The notes: generated by a model not told the origin, from the sequence alone. A stretch of DNA of 50,700 nt from Acinetobacter pecorum (GCF_014837015.1 NZ_JACSPT010000020.1:1-50700); one strand, 5' to 3'; numbered from the stretch's first letter, positions 16,499 through 25,613 are shown. Translations and numbers: made by a program.

Positions 16499-17059
16499 TT
16501 AAGCCCATCCTGAAGCATTCTGTTTTATTCTGCTTGTGTCCATTGTCAGCGTATTTGATTGAATACCTGATACTGGTTGAGTAGTTGTCTTGCCTACTGT
16601 TGCGTTTTTAGGTGCATTGCCAAAGGCTGATAAAGCTGTAGATGCTGTATTCAGTATACCGCTTACAGTTGCATTCTTAGCCTGTAGGTTGTAGTTCTTT
16701 GCATCGGTTTGATATTGAGCAGACTGGTTTTTATAGTTGAAGAAAGTGGTCCAAACATCCTTAGAAGAGTTCAGATCTATATCCTGTGCAATGGTATCTA
16801 CTACAGTGTTATCTGCATTTAGATCGAGTCCATTTGCAGCCATTTGTGCCTGTGCTGCACTTGCCTGTTTCTTACCAAGTTCTCGAATACGATTCGCTTC
16901 TACTCTGCCCTGTGACTCTGCATTCTTAGCATTCTGTTCTGCTTGTTTAGACTGTGCTTTAGCTGACTGCCTAGAGTTGTATGCTGCATAAGCTGTACTA
17001 GCCACTGCTAAAGCTGTTGCCGCCCAATAAGCGACTGCTGCTGCTCCTGCTGCTGCCAT
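16499..17059 (-). CDS. Internal virion protein, T7 gp14-like
   Basis: A 186-aa protein with an Ala-rich hydrophobic N-terminus (residues 1-27, AAAVAYWAATALAVASTAY) followed by a helical region rich in Gln and Ala (SAKAQSKQAEQNAKNAESQG). It continues with QMAANGLDLNADNTVVDTI, the region conserved in podovirus internal protein B (T7 gp14, 196 aa). It would form the outer-membrane pore during ejection. Its ATG overlaps a copy of the AATACAACTA decamer. Three bases separate it from the 679-aa gene. Confidence 0.8.
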   Translation of the reverse strand: MAAAGAAAVAYWAATALAVASTAYAAYNSRQSAKAQSKQAEQNAKNAESQGRVEANRIRELGKKQASAAQAQMAANGLDLNADNTVVDTIAQDIDLNSSKDVWTTFFNYKNQSAQYQTDAKNYNLQAKNATVSGILNTASTALSAFGNAPKNATVGKTTTQPVSGIQSNTLTMDTSRIKQNASGWA

Positions 17060-17104
17060 AGTTGTATTAAACCTCTTATTTATAATTGTATTATTAGTTG
17101 TATT
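17059..17104 (-). repeat. Two copies of the AATACAACTA decamer before the gp14-like gene
   Basis: On the minus strand AATACAACTA begins at 17104, directly after the stop of the GNAT gene, and again at 17068, where its last bases run into the ATG of the gp14-like gene. A weaker copy (AATACAATTA) lies between them. The same decamer occurs at 6451-6460, 21007-21016, 21031-21040 and 22787-22796. See findings. Confidence 0.5.
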
Positions 17105-17566
17105 TTATAACTTCATTTCTAAGAAGTTTCCTGTGTGATCAAAGCCCATCTTCTTATAGAAGCTTACTGTCTTTTCTGTATTGATACGTGTTGCTGTTCC
17201 GCACTGTATCCAGTCTGCACCCTGTTCTTTAGCCCATTCAATGAAAGCTTTAATAAGCATATAAGCAGCTTTACTTCCCCTTTTTTCAGGCTTAACAAAT
17301 AAACAGTAGTCAAAAGCCATAAGTGAGTCAGATTGCCATTCTTCCTGTATGCCACCCATAAAGCCACCCAATATATTGTTATCTTCATCTTTAACGATTA
17401 ATACGCATCCTTGAGATGGATACAGGATCAAAGTCTGTAATTGAGTTTTGACTTTATCTAAGTTGATTGGACGTTGTGAGTATGTGTCTGACTCTTGCCA
17501 GAATTGAACTGCTATCTCTAACAGTTCAGGTATGTCTAATATTCTTGCTTGTTCTAGTGTGTACAT
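17105..17566 (-). CDS. GNAT-family acetyltransferase moron
   Basis: A 153-aa GNAT N-acetyltransferase. The central segment DEDNNILGGFMGGIQEEW is the beta-strand pair. The acetyl-CoA-binding region FVKPEKRGSKAAYMLIKAFIEWA has the RGxxAxxxL pattern, and TEKTVSFYKKMGFDHTGN is the typical C-terminal motif. Substrate unknown. It sits inside the virion operon between tail tubular B and the gp14-like gene, in the position of small podovirus GNAT genes, and overlaps the upstream 215-aa gene at TAATG, so the two are translationally coupled. Confidence 0.85.
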   Translation of the reverse strand: MYTLEQARILDIPELLEIAVQFWQESDTYSQRPINLDKVKTQLQTLILYPSQGCVLIVKDEDNNILGGFMGGIQEEWQSDSLMAFDYCLFVKPEKRGSKAAYMLIKAFIEWAKEQGADWIQCGTATRINTEKTVSFYKKMGFDHTGNFLEMKL

Positions 17567-18213
17567 TAATCCTTGCCATATTTATTGTTATATATGTGTT
17601 GATAGAAATACTCTAATTCTTCATTTCCTTTATAAAAATCTCCACTTCCCATTGTTTGTATGGTCTGAAGAAAACCATAGCTTGCTAATTCTTGTCCGGC
17701 CCCGTCCAAATCGTTATTAAAAATTCTATAATCTTCATTATTTTTTCTTTCTAAATGCAGATGATAACTAGTAGAAATTTGTGTTAACAGGTAAGAAGTC
17801 AGTTTAGGGATGATATGTGAATATTTTAAAAATTTCCTTCTATCTAATTGTTTTGAATCATATAAAATAGATGCCCTAGCAATCATTTGTGAATGTTTAG
17901 GTAGATAACTTTTTTCTAGAGCATTAAGTATTTCTCCTCCCATTTCTATATTGCTTTTATCTTTAAAAATCTTAAAAATTTGACCAGGTTTGTGTAATTC
18001 ACACTCTTCTACAAATTGTATAAATTTAAAAGATCTCTGATTTTCTTGATATGATATTACACAGTTATATATTCCTTTAACCGCATTTGTTATTGGAAAT
18101 GCCTTTATAATTTCCTCTAAAGCTGTTTCTGCTACTTCTAAGACAACATTATCAAATCCATTTTCAACTGTTTCAGCTAATATCAAATTAGCATTAGTAT
18201 CATTTCTCTTCAT
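17566..18213 (-). CDS. hypothetical moron protein, 215 aa
   Basis: Not securely recognised. It shows a short hydrophobic middle (EEIIKAFPITNAVKGIYNCVIS), then RSFKFIQFVEEC and a largely helical, charged C-terminal part. This arrangement recalls DUF4393-like proteins, but I cannot confirm it. It is more AT-rich than the flanking tail genes and is coupled to the GNAT gene by a TAATG overlap. It separates tail tubular B from the internal-protein block, which is contiguous in T7, so the two genes look like a cargo pair. Confidence 0.6.
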   Translation of the reverse strand: MKRNDTNANLILAETVENGFDNVVLEVAETALEEIIKAFPITNAVKGIYNCVISYQENQRSFKFIQFVEECELHKPGQIFKIFKDKSNIEMGGEILNALEKSYLPKHSQMIARASILYDSKQLDRRKFLKYSHIIPKLTSYLLTQISTSYHLHLERKNNEDYRIFNNDLDGAGQELASYGFLQTIQTMGSGDFYKGNEELEYFYQHIYNNKYGKD

Positions 18214-18246
18214 TGTAATACTCTGATTTAAGTTACTTTAATCATC

Positions 18247-20370
18247 TTACCTATCATTGATATTCTGTTCCATGACAATAGCCGTTATATGCAATGGTAA
18301 TGGTTCAGATTGTTCTATGATTAACTTGAAGTTGTCGAAGTCAGCCCATCCGTTCATCTCAATCCTTTTTGATCCTGTATATGGTACAGGTGGTACAAAG
18401 ATGTTATCTGTAAACTGCTTCAGCTCTACCATTTCTCCATTCACTGTAGGATTGATAGATTCATATAGATAAAGGTTGATATGGTTGATCTTGATAATGC
18501 TTGGACTTGAGGTTGCAGGACTGCCCTGTAATTCAGGAGCAAATAAACTCACTCTTGAAGTGAACTTACGTCCTATATAAATCGTATTAACAGCCATTTC
18601 ACAATCAATCGTTAATGTATTGCCTTCTCTTTTTAAGATAGGAAGTGAGTAGGTTGTGTTGCCATCTTTATAGTATGCAGCTATATCATTTCCTAAGATC
18701 CCGATCTGAGGATGTTCTACGATACAAGGCTTGTTGTGCTGTACTTGGATCTGAATAACTGAATCTAATAAAAGCTCTTGCTTCATCTGTTCAATCTGTA
18801 CTATTCCATTTCGATTGACCAAGAAATAAAGTCTGTCAGATCCACTAGTAGAAGGTAATGAAGTCACGCTTAATACTGTTCCACCAATATCATGTGTTGA
18901 CCAAGCTATAACTGATTGTTCTCTATTTAGTGTCAAGCTTGCTATCTTGCCACTGTTTAATACAAACCAAATAATTGAGTCTGGTTCTGCTGCATAAGCC
19001 ATTTCTTTAAAGCCACCATTGTTCTTAGCTATATGGCTTGCTAATACTGTCAGCTCTGAAGATGTTAATGAGTCAATTGAATAGTCATAAAGCAATGTAC
19101 GAACTCTTTCTGCTCCACGTTGAATAAAGATCAGTTCTGATCCTACTTTAATTGGCTTGATGTTTTCAGTTGATCCAAAGCTTGTATGTTCCAGGATTGA
19201 AGTATTGGTAGGTGTCATTGCATTCTGTGAACTGATAACTAATTCAGCCCCCCCTGTCATTACACATATACCTCGTGATTGAGCTAAATGTAGTACGTTG
19301 GTCAATTGGTCCGAACTTGCTGAAACTGTAAAGCTATCCCCATCTGCTACTGTAGGAAGGAAGTTAGTTACATCTCCTACTCTTGATAACCAGACATAGT
19401 TTGGATAGGTTTTAGTTCCTGCTATCACAAGTCGCTGCTGATACATCGTTACGGCTCTTGGATAACCTAAATTCAGCTCAAAGATGCCTTGTTTCAAGGT
19501 CCATGAGTTGCCGATAGCTTCAATATCTGTATTTAGTTTTAAAAGGATTTCACCTCTTACTGTTGAAGGACTGACATACTGATCTATACGGACAATGCCC
19601 TCATTAATAAATACAAATTTATTAACATCTGCTGCTGTAAAGGCTTGAGCTTCAGTAACAGTTGTTTCTGTCCAGTTGTAGTCAGGCGTATGTCCACTGT
19701 CATCATAAGAGCCTAGAGTTGGTGTATTGCCCTGAGTAATACGAAGAGCCTTGAAGTAGCGTTTAACATTATTAATTGTGTAGTGACAAATATCACCAAC
19801 CTGATAGCGTTTTGTGTTGTCGTATATATCGTATGGTGAAGCAGCTAATGTAACTGTTTTCCCTGCACTCTTTTCGTTTGGTTTAAGTGGAAGTGTTGGA
19901 GTCTCTACCTCTTCCAAAGGCGGTACATAAAAATCAAATGAATCATAACTCCAATTGGTTAGATCTTCTGATGCTCTAAGCCAAGCTAAAGGATGATTAC
20001 TGTGTGCTAAGAAAAACTGATACCTGTTCTGACAATAACTGATCTCTTGGATTTCTTGAGCTGTATATGAAGTTGATAAGCTTCTGACTAATGAGCCGTT
20101 AGTATCCAGTACGTCTATCTGATTAGGTTTAAAAGCAAGTAGGTAGGTAATTGAATGACTGATAATAAAAGGAAGGATTCTGACTGCTCCTGCTGTAATT
20201 GCTAAGGCTTGTGTGCCTCCCCTTCTCTTTAATCCACCTTCTACAATAGGTAGAAAGTTCAGCATCTCTTTTGTGCCATTACGGTATTGTTGAAGATCCG
20301 TTCTCATCCAAATATGAGGACTGAGTTCTCCTGAAGTAAAGTTATTTTTTATAAGGTTGATCTTAGCCAT
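18247..20370 (-). CDS. Tail tubular protein B (T7 gp12-like nozzle)
   Basis: A 707-aa protein starting NLIKNNFTSGELSPHIWMR, then YRNGTKEMLNFLPIVEGGLK, RRGGTQ. The 'GELSP...R.D...Y..G...N..P...GG..+RPGT' pattern is diagnostic for podovirus tail nozzle proteins. Further down it has QRLVIAGTKTYPNYVWLSRVGD and ISSQNAMTPTNTSI, also family-typical. It forms the nozzle of the short tail and contacts the tailspikes. It lies one base after tail tubular A. Length is close to T7 gp12 (794 aa). Confidence 0.9.
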   Translation of the reverse strand: MAKINLIKNNFTSGELSPHIWMRTDLQQYRNGTKEMLNFLPIVEGGLKRRGGTQALAITAGAVRILPFIISHSITYLLAFKPNQIDVLDTNGSLVRSLSTSYTAQEIQEISYCQNRYQFFLAHSNHPLAWLRASEDLTNWSYDSFDFYVPPLEEVETPTLPLKPNEKSAGKTVTLAASPYDIYDNTKRYQVGDICHYTINNVKRYFKALRITQGNTPTLGSYDDSGHTPDYNWTETTVTEAQAFTAADVNKFVFINEGIVRIDQYVSPSTVRGEILLKLNTDIEAIGNSWTLKQGIFELNLGYPRAVTMYQQRLVIAGTKTYPNYVWLSRVGDVTNFLPTVADGDSFTVSASSDQLTNVLHLAQSRGICVMTGGAELVISSQNAMTPTNTSILEHTSFGSTENIKPIKVGSELIFIQRGAERVRTLLYDYSIDSLTSSELTVLASHIAKNNGGFKEMAYAAEPDSIIWFVLNSGKIASLTLNREQSVIAWSTHDIGGTVLSVTSLPSTSGSDRLYFLVNRNGIVQIEQMKQELLLDSVIQIQVQHNKPCIVEHPQIGILGNDIAAYYKDGNTTYSLPILKREGNTLTIDCEMAVNTIYIGRKFTSRVSLFAPELQGSPATSSPSIIKINHINLYLYESINPTVNGEMVELKQFTDNIFVPPVPYTGSKRIEMNGWADFDNFKLIIEQSEPLPLHITAIVMEQNINDR

Positions 20371-20371
20371 A

Positions 20372-20929
20372 TTAATGACCTCTGATCAGTGAATAGTCTG
20401 AGTCTTTAAAGAATTGTTGTGATGGTACTTCTTGTGCCTGTACTGCTTTTGCCTGCTTGATAAGCTCCTGACATTGCATGTAATAGCTGTCTGCTGTGCC
20501 TTGTGATCCTGTTACTGCTTTAGTGATCTTTGATGCTAAATAAAGAATTAAGCATTCAGTAAATAGACTATCGTATGTTTCTTCATTCTTGTTATCGAAT
20601 ACATAGACCAGGTTAAGTTCTGATTGATCTGAAAGAAGTCTGTCTGTCTCCACAACATAATCTTCTGTATTAGCATTGATGATTCTGATTAGATCATCAG
20701 GTAATTGGAATTGATATGAATAGCCAAACTCAGGTTGTGTTGAGATTGGATTTAACTTAATGCGCTTGGTTGAGCATTGGAAGGGATGAAGTCTAAGTAG
20801 TGCTTTACGTGATGTGTCATAGACTGTTCTCATGCGTCTAGCTGTACTTGTGTTCTCTTCAAAACTTGTAATCGAGTCAGCCCCGACTAAAGATAAAGCT
20901 TGATTTGCTATGTCTACTCTATTGGTCAT
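20372..20929 (-). CDS. Tail tubular protein A (T7 gp11-like adaptor)
   Basis: A 185-aa head-tail adaptor. The N-terminus VDIANQALSLVGADSITSFE followed by ARRMRTVYDTSRKALLRLHPF is the characteristic gp11/gatekeeper pattern, and Y-Q-F-Q-L-P-D-D-L-I-R precedes the strand region. It connects the portal to the nozzle. A ribosome site (AAGGAT) precedes the ATG. It follows the capsid gene after a hairpin at 20966-20998, so its dose relative to capsid is probably lowered. Confidence 0.9.
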   Translation of the reverse strand: MTNRVDIANQALSLVGADSITSFEENTSTARRMRTVYDTSRKALLRLHPFQCSTKRIKLNPISTQPEFGYSYQFQLPDDLIRIINANTEDYVVETDRLLSDQSELNLVYVFDNKNEETYDSLFTECLILYLASKITKAVTGSQGTADSYYMQCQELIKQAKAVQAQEVPSQQFFKDSDYSLIRGH

Positions 20930-20965
20930 GTAGCATCCTTAGTTATTGTTATTATTAGGTATTGA

Positions 20966-20998
20966 AAGCCCCCTACCCTGTTACAGATAGAGAGCCTT
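20966..20998 (-). terminator. G.U-rich hairpin after the capsid gene (partial terminator)
   Basis: On the minus strand GCTCTCTATC and GGTAGGGGGC pair over ten positions, three of them G.U, with a short loop, followed by TTTC. It lies between the capsid and tail tubular A genes. T7 places its main terminator in the same interval, just after gene 10. The weak U-run suggests leaky termination. Confidence 0.5.
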
Positions 20999-21047
20999 GT
21001 TTTATTTAGTTGTATTTAAACTTCTATTTATAGTTGTATTTTTACAA

Positions 21048-21923
21048 TTAAATTTTAAACTTGAAAGCAACTACTTTCTTCTCATCGGTACGTACAGCAC
21101 CAACTGATTCAATGTGGCCAATTGAATGGAAACGGTTAGCTGTTTCAACTTCTACGATCTTCAATGGAGAAATGCTATTCACACCAATCTCTACTGAGCT
21201 ACGAGTATAGGCTACCCCTGTAGCTGATAGACCATCTGCTGCTGTAATGCCTTCATAGTGGACAAAATTAAAGCCTAAAAAGTTTGATACCTCTCCACGT
21301 TGGAGCATTTGCCCTGCAAGGTAATCTGCTGAAGTAAGAGTAGTATCTGCTAGTAAAGCGTTTAGTAAGTCAGCGTTATAAGTGATATAGATCTCTTCAT
21401 CGTCAGCCAAATTTTTAGTGAACTTAGTACGGATGTCGATCAGAAGTTGTTTACTGATTGGAGTTGCTGCATCACCTAAGATTTGAGAAGCAGGAAGAGC
21501 TACGTTTGTATAAGTGTCTGCACCAACTTCTTTACGTGGAGCGTTACCAAGAAGAGCGTTATATACAACTGAATCTACTTTACGATTCCATTTTGAATGT
21601 AAGCGAGTTAATAGTTGATCTTGTGGATTAGCCTTGAGCTTAGGCAGGTCCTGTATTGCAAGTCTGGAAAAGTTAGAGAAGTCATTCATTGTTGCTAAAC
21701 GAGAAGCGAATGATGCATCTACATAAGATGTGTTGCCGAAACGGTCAGGAGTTGCCAGTACATCACCTAAAGTACCCATCTCATTTACTGTGAATGAAGT
21801 ACCTGTTACAGAGCCAATATTGGTTACTGTTGATAAAAGTTTAGATTCTTTTTGTTCTAAGAGTGCTACATAAGTATCCGCATACTGTTTAACGAATACT
21901 GAATCAATGCTTGAATATGCCAT
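21048..21923 (-). CDS. Major capsid protein (HK97 fold, podovirus type)
   Basis: A 291-aa protein in the place of T7 gene 10, between scaffold and tail tubular A. It starts MAYSSIDSVFVKQYADTYVALLEQKESKL, has GTLGDVLATPDRFGNTSYVD (N-arm and E-loop region) and LLTRLHSKWNRKVDSVVYNAL (long spine helix), and ends with GAVRTDEKKVVAFKFKI. This order matches short HK97-fold capsids of small podoviruses. A strong ribosome site (AAGGAC) and flanking AATACAACTA repeats suggest high or separate expression. Identity by position and pattern. Confidence 0.82.
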   Translation of the reverse strand: MAYSSIDSVFVKQYADTYVALLEQKESKLLSTVTNIGSVTGTSFTVNEMGTLGDVLATPDRFGNTSYVDASFASRLATMNDFSNFSRLAIQDLPKLKANPQDQLLTRLHSKWNRKVDSVVYNALLGNAPRKEVGADTYTNVALPASQILGDAATPISKQLLIDIRTKFTKNLADDEEIYITYNADLLNALLADTTLTSADYLAGQMLQRGEVSNFLGFNFVHYEGITAADGLSATGVAYTRSSVEIGVNSISPLKIVEVETANRFHSIGHIESVGAVRTDEKKVVAFKFKI

Positions 21924-22142
21924 TGTTTTTATTGTCCTTGTTTATTTTTTATAATTATTTTTTGTATTTATAAAACTATTTATCATTGTATTTTTAGTTC
22001 TATGATTGTATTGTGGTTGTAGAGCTTATTGTTGTTTCAGTTGTCCATATCGGGCTGATAAGAGTTGATACAGTCACATGCTCTACACAAGGACTGTATG
22101 GCTTAAAGCTTTATCTGAACGCCACTTCAGGAGCTATAGAAA

Positions 22143-22883
22143 TTATTTTCTTAGGCTGTCGTAATACGAATCAATCTGAGCCTTTACTGATTTGTGGTCA
22201 GGATGTTTAACATTGAAAAAGGCTTCACTACGCATTAAGGATTGAATGTCTGTACTGACTACTGAACCGTTACTGATTGGCTTGTCTTCATTTAACTGTG
22301 AGCCGAAGTAAGCTGCCATCTTAATGAATGCTATGTTGTTGCCAATCAGAGGATCTTGAATCTGATCTTCTGTAATGCCACAGGCTTTAGCTGCTTTAAC
22401 TGCATTGAAGATATTTGACTCATATTTATCACCCCATTCTTGTTGAAGTGTCTGTACTGTCGTATCCGTATCAATCTGTGAACTATTGGATACCAGGTCT
22501 ACAGCTCTTTTATCGTATTCAGAAATAAGGAAGTCTAATTGCTTGTTCGTGATCCCATGCTTATGAGCTTCAGCTAGAAATTCTTTATTTGATTCATCTG
22601 CTTTAAACTCTTCAAAGTCTTCACGTTCAAGTTTGTAGTCATCTACTGTCTTTGGTGGAAGGTCGCCAGTACCTACACGCTTCTCTAAACCGCTATACGA
22701 TTCTGAAAGCTTTGCTACTGTTGCTTTGTAGTCTACCGATCCATCTTCTGCTGTTACCTTGAATTTTTCAGGAATACTTGTATATATAGTTGTATTATTA
22801 CCTGTACTTAATACTGTATTAATCGTTGTATTTTCTATATTTGAGTCAGTTACGTTTTCGATTTGTTCTACGTTGTCTGTCAT
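22143..22883 (-). CDS. Capsid assembly scaffold protein
   Basis: A 246-aa acidic, helical, Asn/Thr-rich protein between portal and capsid genes, where T7 places gene 9 (307 aa). The segment KFKVTAEDGSVDYKATVAKL then SYSGLEKRVGTGDLPPKTVD matches the conserved N-terminal part of podovirus scaffold proteins. The C-terminus (HPDHKSVKAQIDSYYDSLRK) is the expected basic helix that binds capsid protein. It guides procapsid assembly and leaves. Codons near residues 25-33 contain a copy of the AATACAACTA decamer. Confidence 0.85.
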   Translation of the reverse strand: MTDNVEQIENVTDSNIENTTINTVLSTGNNTTIYTSIPEKFKVTAEDGSVDYKATVAKLSESYSGLEKRVGTGDLPPKTVDDYKLEREDFEEFKADESNKEFLAEAHKHGITNKQLDFLISEYDKRAVDLVSNSSQIDTDTTVQTLQQEWGDKYESNIFNAVKAAKACGITEDQIQDPLIGNNIAFIKMAAYFGSQLNEDKPISNGSVVSTDIQSLMRSEAFFNVKHPDHKSVKAQIDSYYDSLRK

Positions 22884-22906
22884 TCTTATTCTCTTTTTTA
22901 TTCTTA

Positions 22907-23101
22907 TTACTTGTTCTGTTCAGCTTCTTTGATACGAGCCAATATGTAGTTGATTACATCGGCTTGACCTAGATTGAAAGCTGTCTGAGTTGCTGAGTCT
23001 TTATCAAATGCTAACTTGGCATGAAAGATTGAAATAAGTTCATCTAATACTTTGATACCTTCTTCACTGGTAAAGACTCTTTTATATTGATTATTGTGCA
23101 A
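22907..23101 (-). CDS. hypothetical protein in the head operon, 64 aa
   Basis: Not recognised. It is a small helical protein (KVLDELISIFHAKLAFDKDS, then QADVINYILARIKEA) overlapping the end of the portal gene by 11 bases and ending 23 bases before the scaffold gene. Its fixed place between portal and scaffold suggests a small morphogenesis factor, but no function can be assigned from sequence. Confidence 0.65.
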   Translation of the reverse strand: MHNNQYKRVFTSEEGIKVLDELISIFHAKLAFDKDSATQTAFNLGQADVINYILARIKEAEQNK

Positions 23102-24770
23102 ACATTTCTCCTAGCTGTTCAGGTGTCATGTTCCTTGCTTGATCTTTCGCTATGTCCAAGCCTGTCTGACCTACTTGTGACATAAGAGCTTGCTGTTGTT
23201 GCTGCTCTTGCATAGCCTGTTGTTGTTCCTGTTTGGCTTGTCTGAGTTCTGCTATTTCTTCATCCGTTCTAATCGCTTCAGTTGGTACTGCTAGAGCGTC
23301 AGCACATATCTGTACCATTGCATCCATGTTCAAGTTATCCATCACTGTAGGATCAATCTGTGCCATCTGACCGACATTCAACATAAGTTCTTGGATACTT
23401 GTTACCCAGGAAAGTTTTTGACTACTTGCCATAGGATTAAGGAAATTAAAACTAATACGTGAAGCTTGCATTAACTCTTCAGGTGCAGGAGGTAACATTC
23501 CTGATCTCATTGATAGACCCCATACACGTTCTAGTAGTGTTTGGAGATATTCAGATTGCATACGAGAGAAAATTGCACCTAACTGATTTCGATATACGTT
23601 TACTCTAGCTTGGATCTCTGTAGCGGTTAATGGTGAACTTCCTTGAGGTGTCAATTGGTCACTCATCAAAGTACGTTTAATCTTAGCTTGGAAGTGTTGA
23701 AGGAAGTCTAAGCCCATACCAACATTCGCTGATCCTGTATCTAGTCGTTTAATCGCATCTACACTGTTTGCAGCTATGATTGCATTAGGTCGAATACGCA
23801 ATGTATTAGGATTAATAACGCCATCGTGTTGACTGATCCATAGGCCACCGAGGTTTAGCTCTGCTGTCTGTAGAGAGAGTTTCATAAGCTGATTGGTTGT
23901 CTTGCAGTCACTAATAACCATAGATCCCATACCCAAGCCATAATGTGAGTCTGGAATTTTCTTAAAACGAGAGACGATACAAGGGAACTCTTCATAACCT
24001 GATTCTTTCAAGATATGTTTTGATTGAGCTTCGATTGTGTATGAAGCAAAAGGCATTGCTGTTGAAACACGTTGTCCTGCTTCACCTTTAACGAGCTTCT
24101 TATCTCTAGGGAAGATTGCCTGTACTAAAATAAACTTCTGATCAGGTTTCTTATCGAGTGCTGTTTTAACTTTGTCTGATACGTTGTCTATGCCAAATTC
24201 AGATACGATCTGTTCTGCTGATAATTCAAATTCTCTGTATATCGTGTCTATAAGGCCTGAAGCTTGTGTAGAGCTGATATAACAATTGCCAATAGACCAG
24301 GTATTAAATGTGAATCCACCTTTTTCTCTATTGGTATCTGCAAATAATACAGCCCATCCTGCCACTACTAAGTCAGTAAGAAAGTCTGTTACTTCACTAT
24401 CGAAGTTTGAAGAATGAATATTACGGAAGATAAAGTTATCAACCAAGTTAAGCCATTGTTCGCCCTGAGTGAGTTGTGAAGGAGTATCTACACCGCTTGG
24501 AATAGATTTGAACCATAGGCTAACAGGGGAGGTCGTACCGCTTACAATTGAACTGACTAAGAGCTGAATACCTTCAACTGCTGTCGTGTCATATAAATCT
24601 GTACGTGCCTGTTTACGTTCTGTTTCTAAGGCTAAGGCTGATACATCGGTAAAGCTTTGTTGTCTTTCAGGAGCGCAATATTTGTAGCATTCCTTCCAGT
24701 GAGCTTCATGTTTAATTCGATCTGATTTAAGTTGAGACAAGCGTTTTAATATTTGTACGCTGTCTACCAT
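23091..24770 (-). CDS. Portal protein (T7 gp8-like head-tail connector)
   Basis: A 559-aa portal (T7 gp8 is 535 aa). The N-terminus LKRLSQLKSDRIKHEAHWKE, CYKYCAPE is the classic podovirus portal start, followed by RTDLYDTTAVEGIQLLVSSI and SLWFKSIP. Later PCIVSRFKKIPDSHYGLGMG and LTPQGSSPLTATEIQARVN are family hallmarks, and the C-terminus is a Gln-rich barrel region (QQAMQEQQQQQALMSQ). It forms the dodecameric DNA channel. It directly follows the 66-aa gene with no gap. Confidence 0.93.
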   Translation of the reverse strand: MVDSVQILKRLSQLKSDRIKHEAHWKECYKYCAPERQQSFTDVSALALETERKQARTDLYDTTAVEGIQLLVSSIVSGTTSPVSLWFKSIPSGVDTPSQLTQGEQWLNLVDNFIFRNIHSSNFDSEVTDFLTDLVVAGWAVLFADTNREKGGFTFNTWSIGNCYISSTQASGLIDTIYREFELSAEQIVSEFGIDNVSDKVKTALDKKPDQKFILVQAIFPRDKKLVKGEAGQRVSTAMPFASYTIEAQSKHILKESGYEEFPCIVSRFKKIPDSHYGLGMGSMVISDCKTTNQLMKLSLQTAELNLGGLWISQHDGVINPNTLRIRPNAIIAANSVDAIKRLDTGSANVGMGLDFLQHFQAKIKRTLMSDQLTPQGSSPLTATEIQARVNVYRNQLGAIFSRMQSEYLQTLLERVWGLSMRSGMLPPAPEELMQASRISFNFLNPMASSQKLSWVTSIQELMLNVGQMAQIDPTVMDNLNMDAMVQICADALAVPTEAIRTDEEIAELRQAKQEQQQAMQEQQQQQALMSQVGQTGLDIAKDQARNMTPEQLGEMFAQ

Positions 24771-24971
24771 TTAAGTTCCTGTCTTTGTTTTAGGTGCTGC
24801 TAAACTTGATAAGGCTGTCTGACCATCTACCAAACTTCCTAATGCTGTGCTTTGTTTGTTTTTACGTCTAACTGCTGAGTTCTCATTAGATTCTTTTTGA
24901 GCGAGTTCCTTTGCTTTACGCTCAATTTCTTCTGGTGACTCTTGCTGTACGATTTTAGGTTTTGATCCCAT
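24771..24971 (-). CDS. small protein at the head of the virion operon, 66 aa
   Basis: A short charged protein (MGSKPKIVQQESPEEIERKA, then AVRRKNKQSTALGSLV). Many podoviruses encode a similar tiny protein directly upstream of the portal, with a Pro/Glu start and an RR-K-x-x-S-x-x-L-G end. Its role is unknown; a structural accessory role is inferred. First gene after the long leader. The stop abuts the portal start. Confidence 0.6.
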   Translation of the reverse strand: MGSKPKIVQQESPEEIERKAKELAQKESNENSAVRRKNKQSTALGSLVDGQTALSSLAAPKTKTGT

Positions 24972-25613
24972 TTCTTTAATTCCGTAGTTATTGTTTTGAT
25001 GTTTGTATGTAGGCGTTTCTTGCGACCAGGCCTGTTGTCCTTCGGATCAAGCCAATACGATGAAGCTGTATTGTCTTGAGCAGAGCCAACGTCCTTAACG
25101 CTGTCTAGGTGCGTCTTACCGTATCTTTGTTCTTATGTTTACGTGGCATCCAATGATGCAAAATGCGCGCGCACGTACACGCACGTAGGTATATAGAAGG
25201 AGATGTTTATCTCTACTTAGAAAACTTGTTTTCAACCCTGTTCAGGTTTTAGAAAGCTCAGGAAGCTATGCAGTCTTGTCTTTAATTCTTATTGTTGTTG
25301 TACTGTAGTTGCTGTGCCTGTTATGGCTTGATTAGGTTGATTTCTTTTTTAAAAAAGGTTATGTCTGTTTAGATACAGATCTTATCTATTGTTATATTTA
25401 TATGTGTATTTATAGTTGTATAAATAGTTGTAAAAGAATAAGCCAAATTAGAAAGAGAAAACTAAAGTGGCTTAAAAAGGGGATCTGATAGCCTACCTAG
25501 ATAAGCTATGAGTAATTGATTAAATAAAGGATATATAAAATGACTGACCTAGTTTGGTATTACTTATAATTGTAATTATTACTTAGCCTAAGTCTGTCTA
25601 AGTAAGTGTATGA
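24972..25613 (-). other. Long untranslated leader of the virion operon; possible packaging region
   Basis: About 640 bases separate the strong minus-strand promoter at 25614-25642 from the first gene. The half next to the genes (about 25015-25200) is clearly richer in GC, with a GCGCGCGCACGTACACGCAC tract at 25163-25182 (approximate), while the far half is AT-rich with two TAGTTGTA words (25413-25434). No convincing gene is seen. Candidate roles are 5' leader control or a cos/pac packaging signal; neither is proven. Confidence 0.4.

Noticed and set aside
22013..22210. 65-aa rightward open frame between capsid and scaffold
   Set aside because: It overlaps the end of the scaffold gene on the other strand and lacks a ribosome site and recognisable features.
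24990..25160. Open minus-strand reading (LDSVKDVGSAQDNTASSYWL) upstream of the 66-aa gene
   Set aside because: It has no start codon or ribosome site and overlaps the 66-aa gene in another frame.
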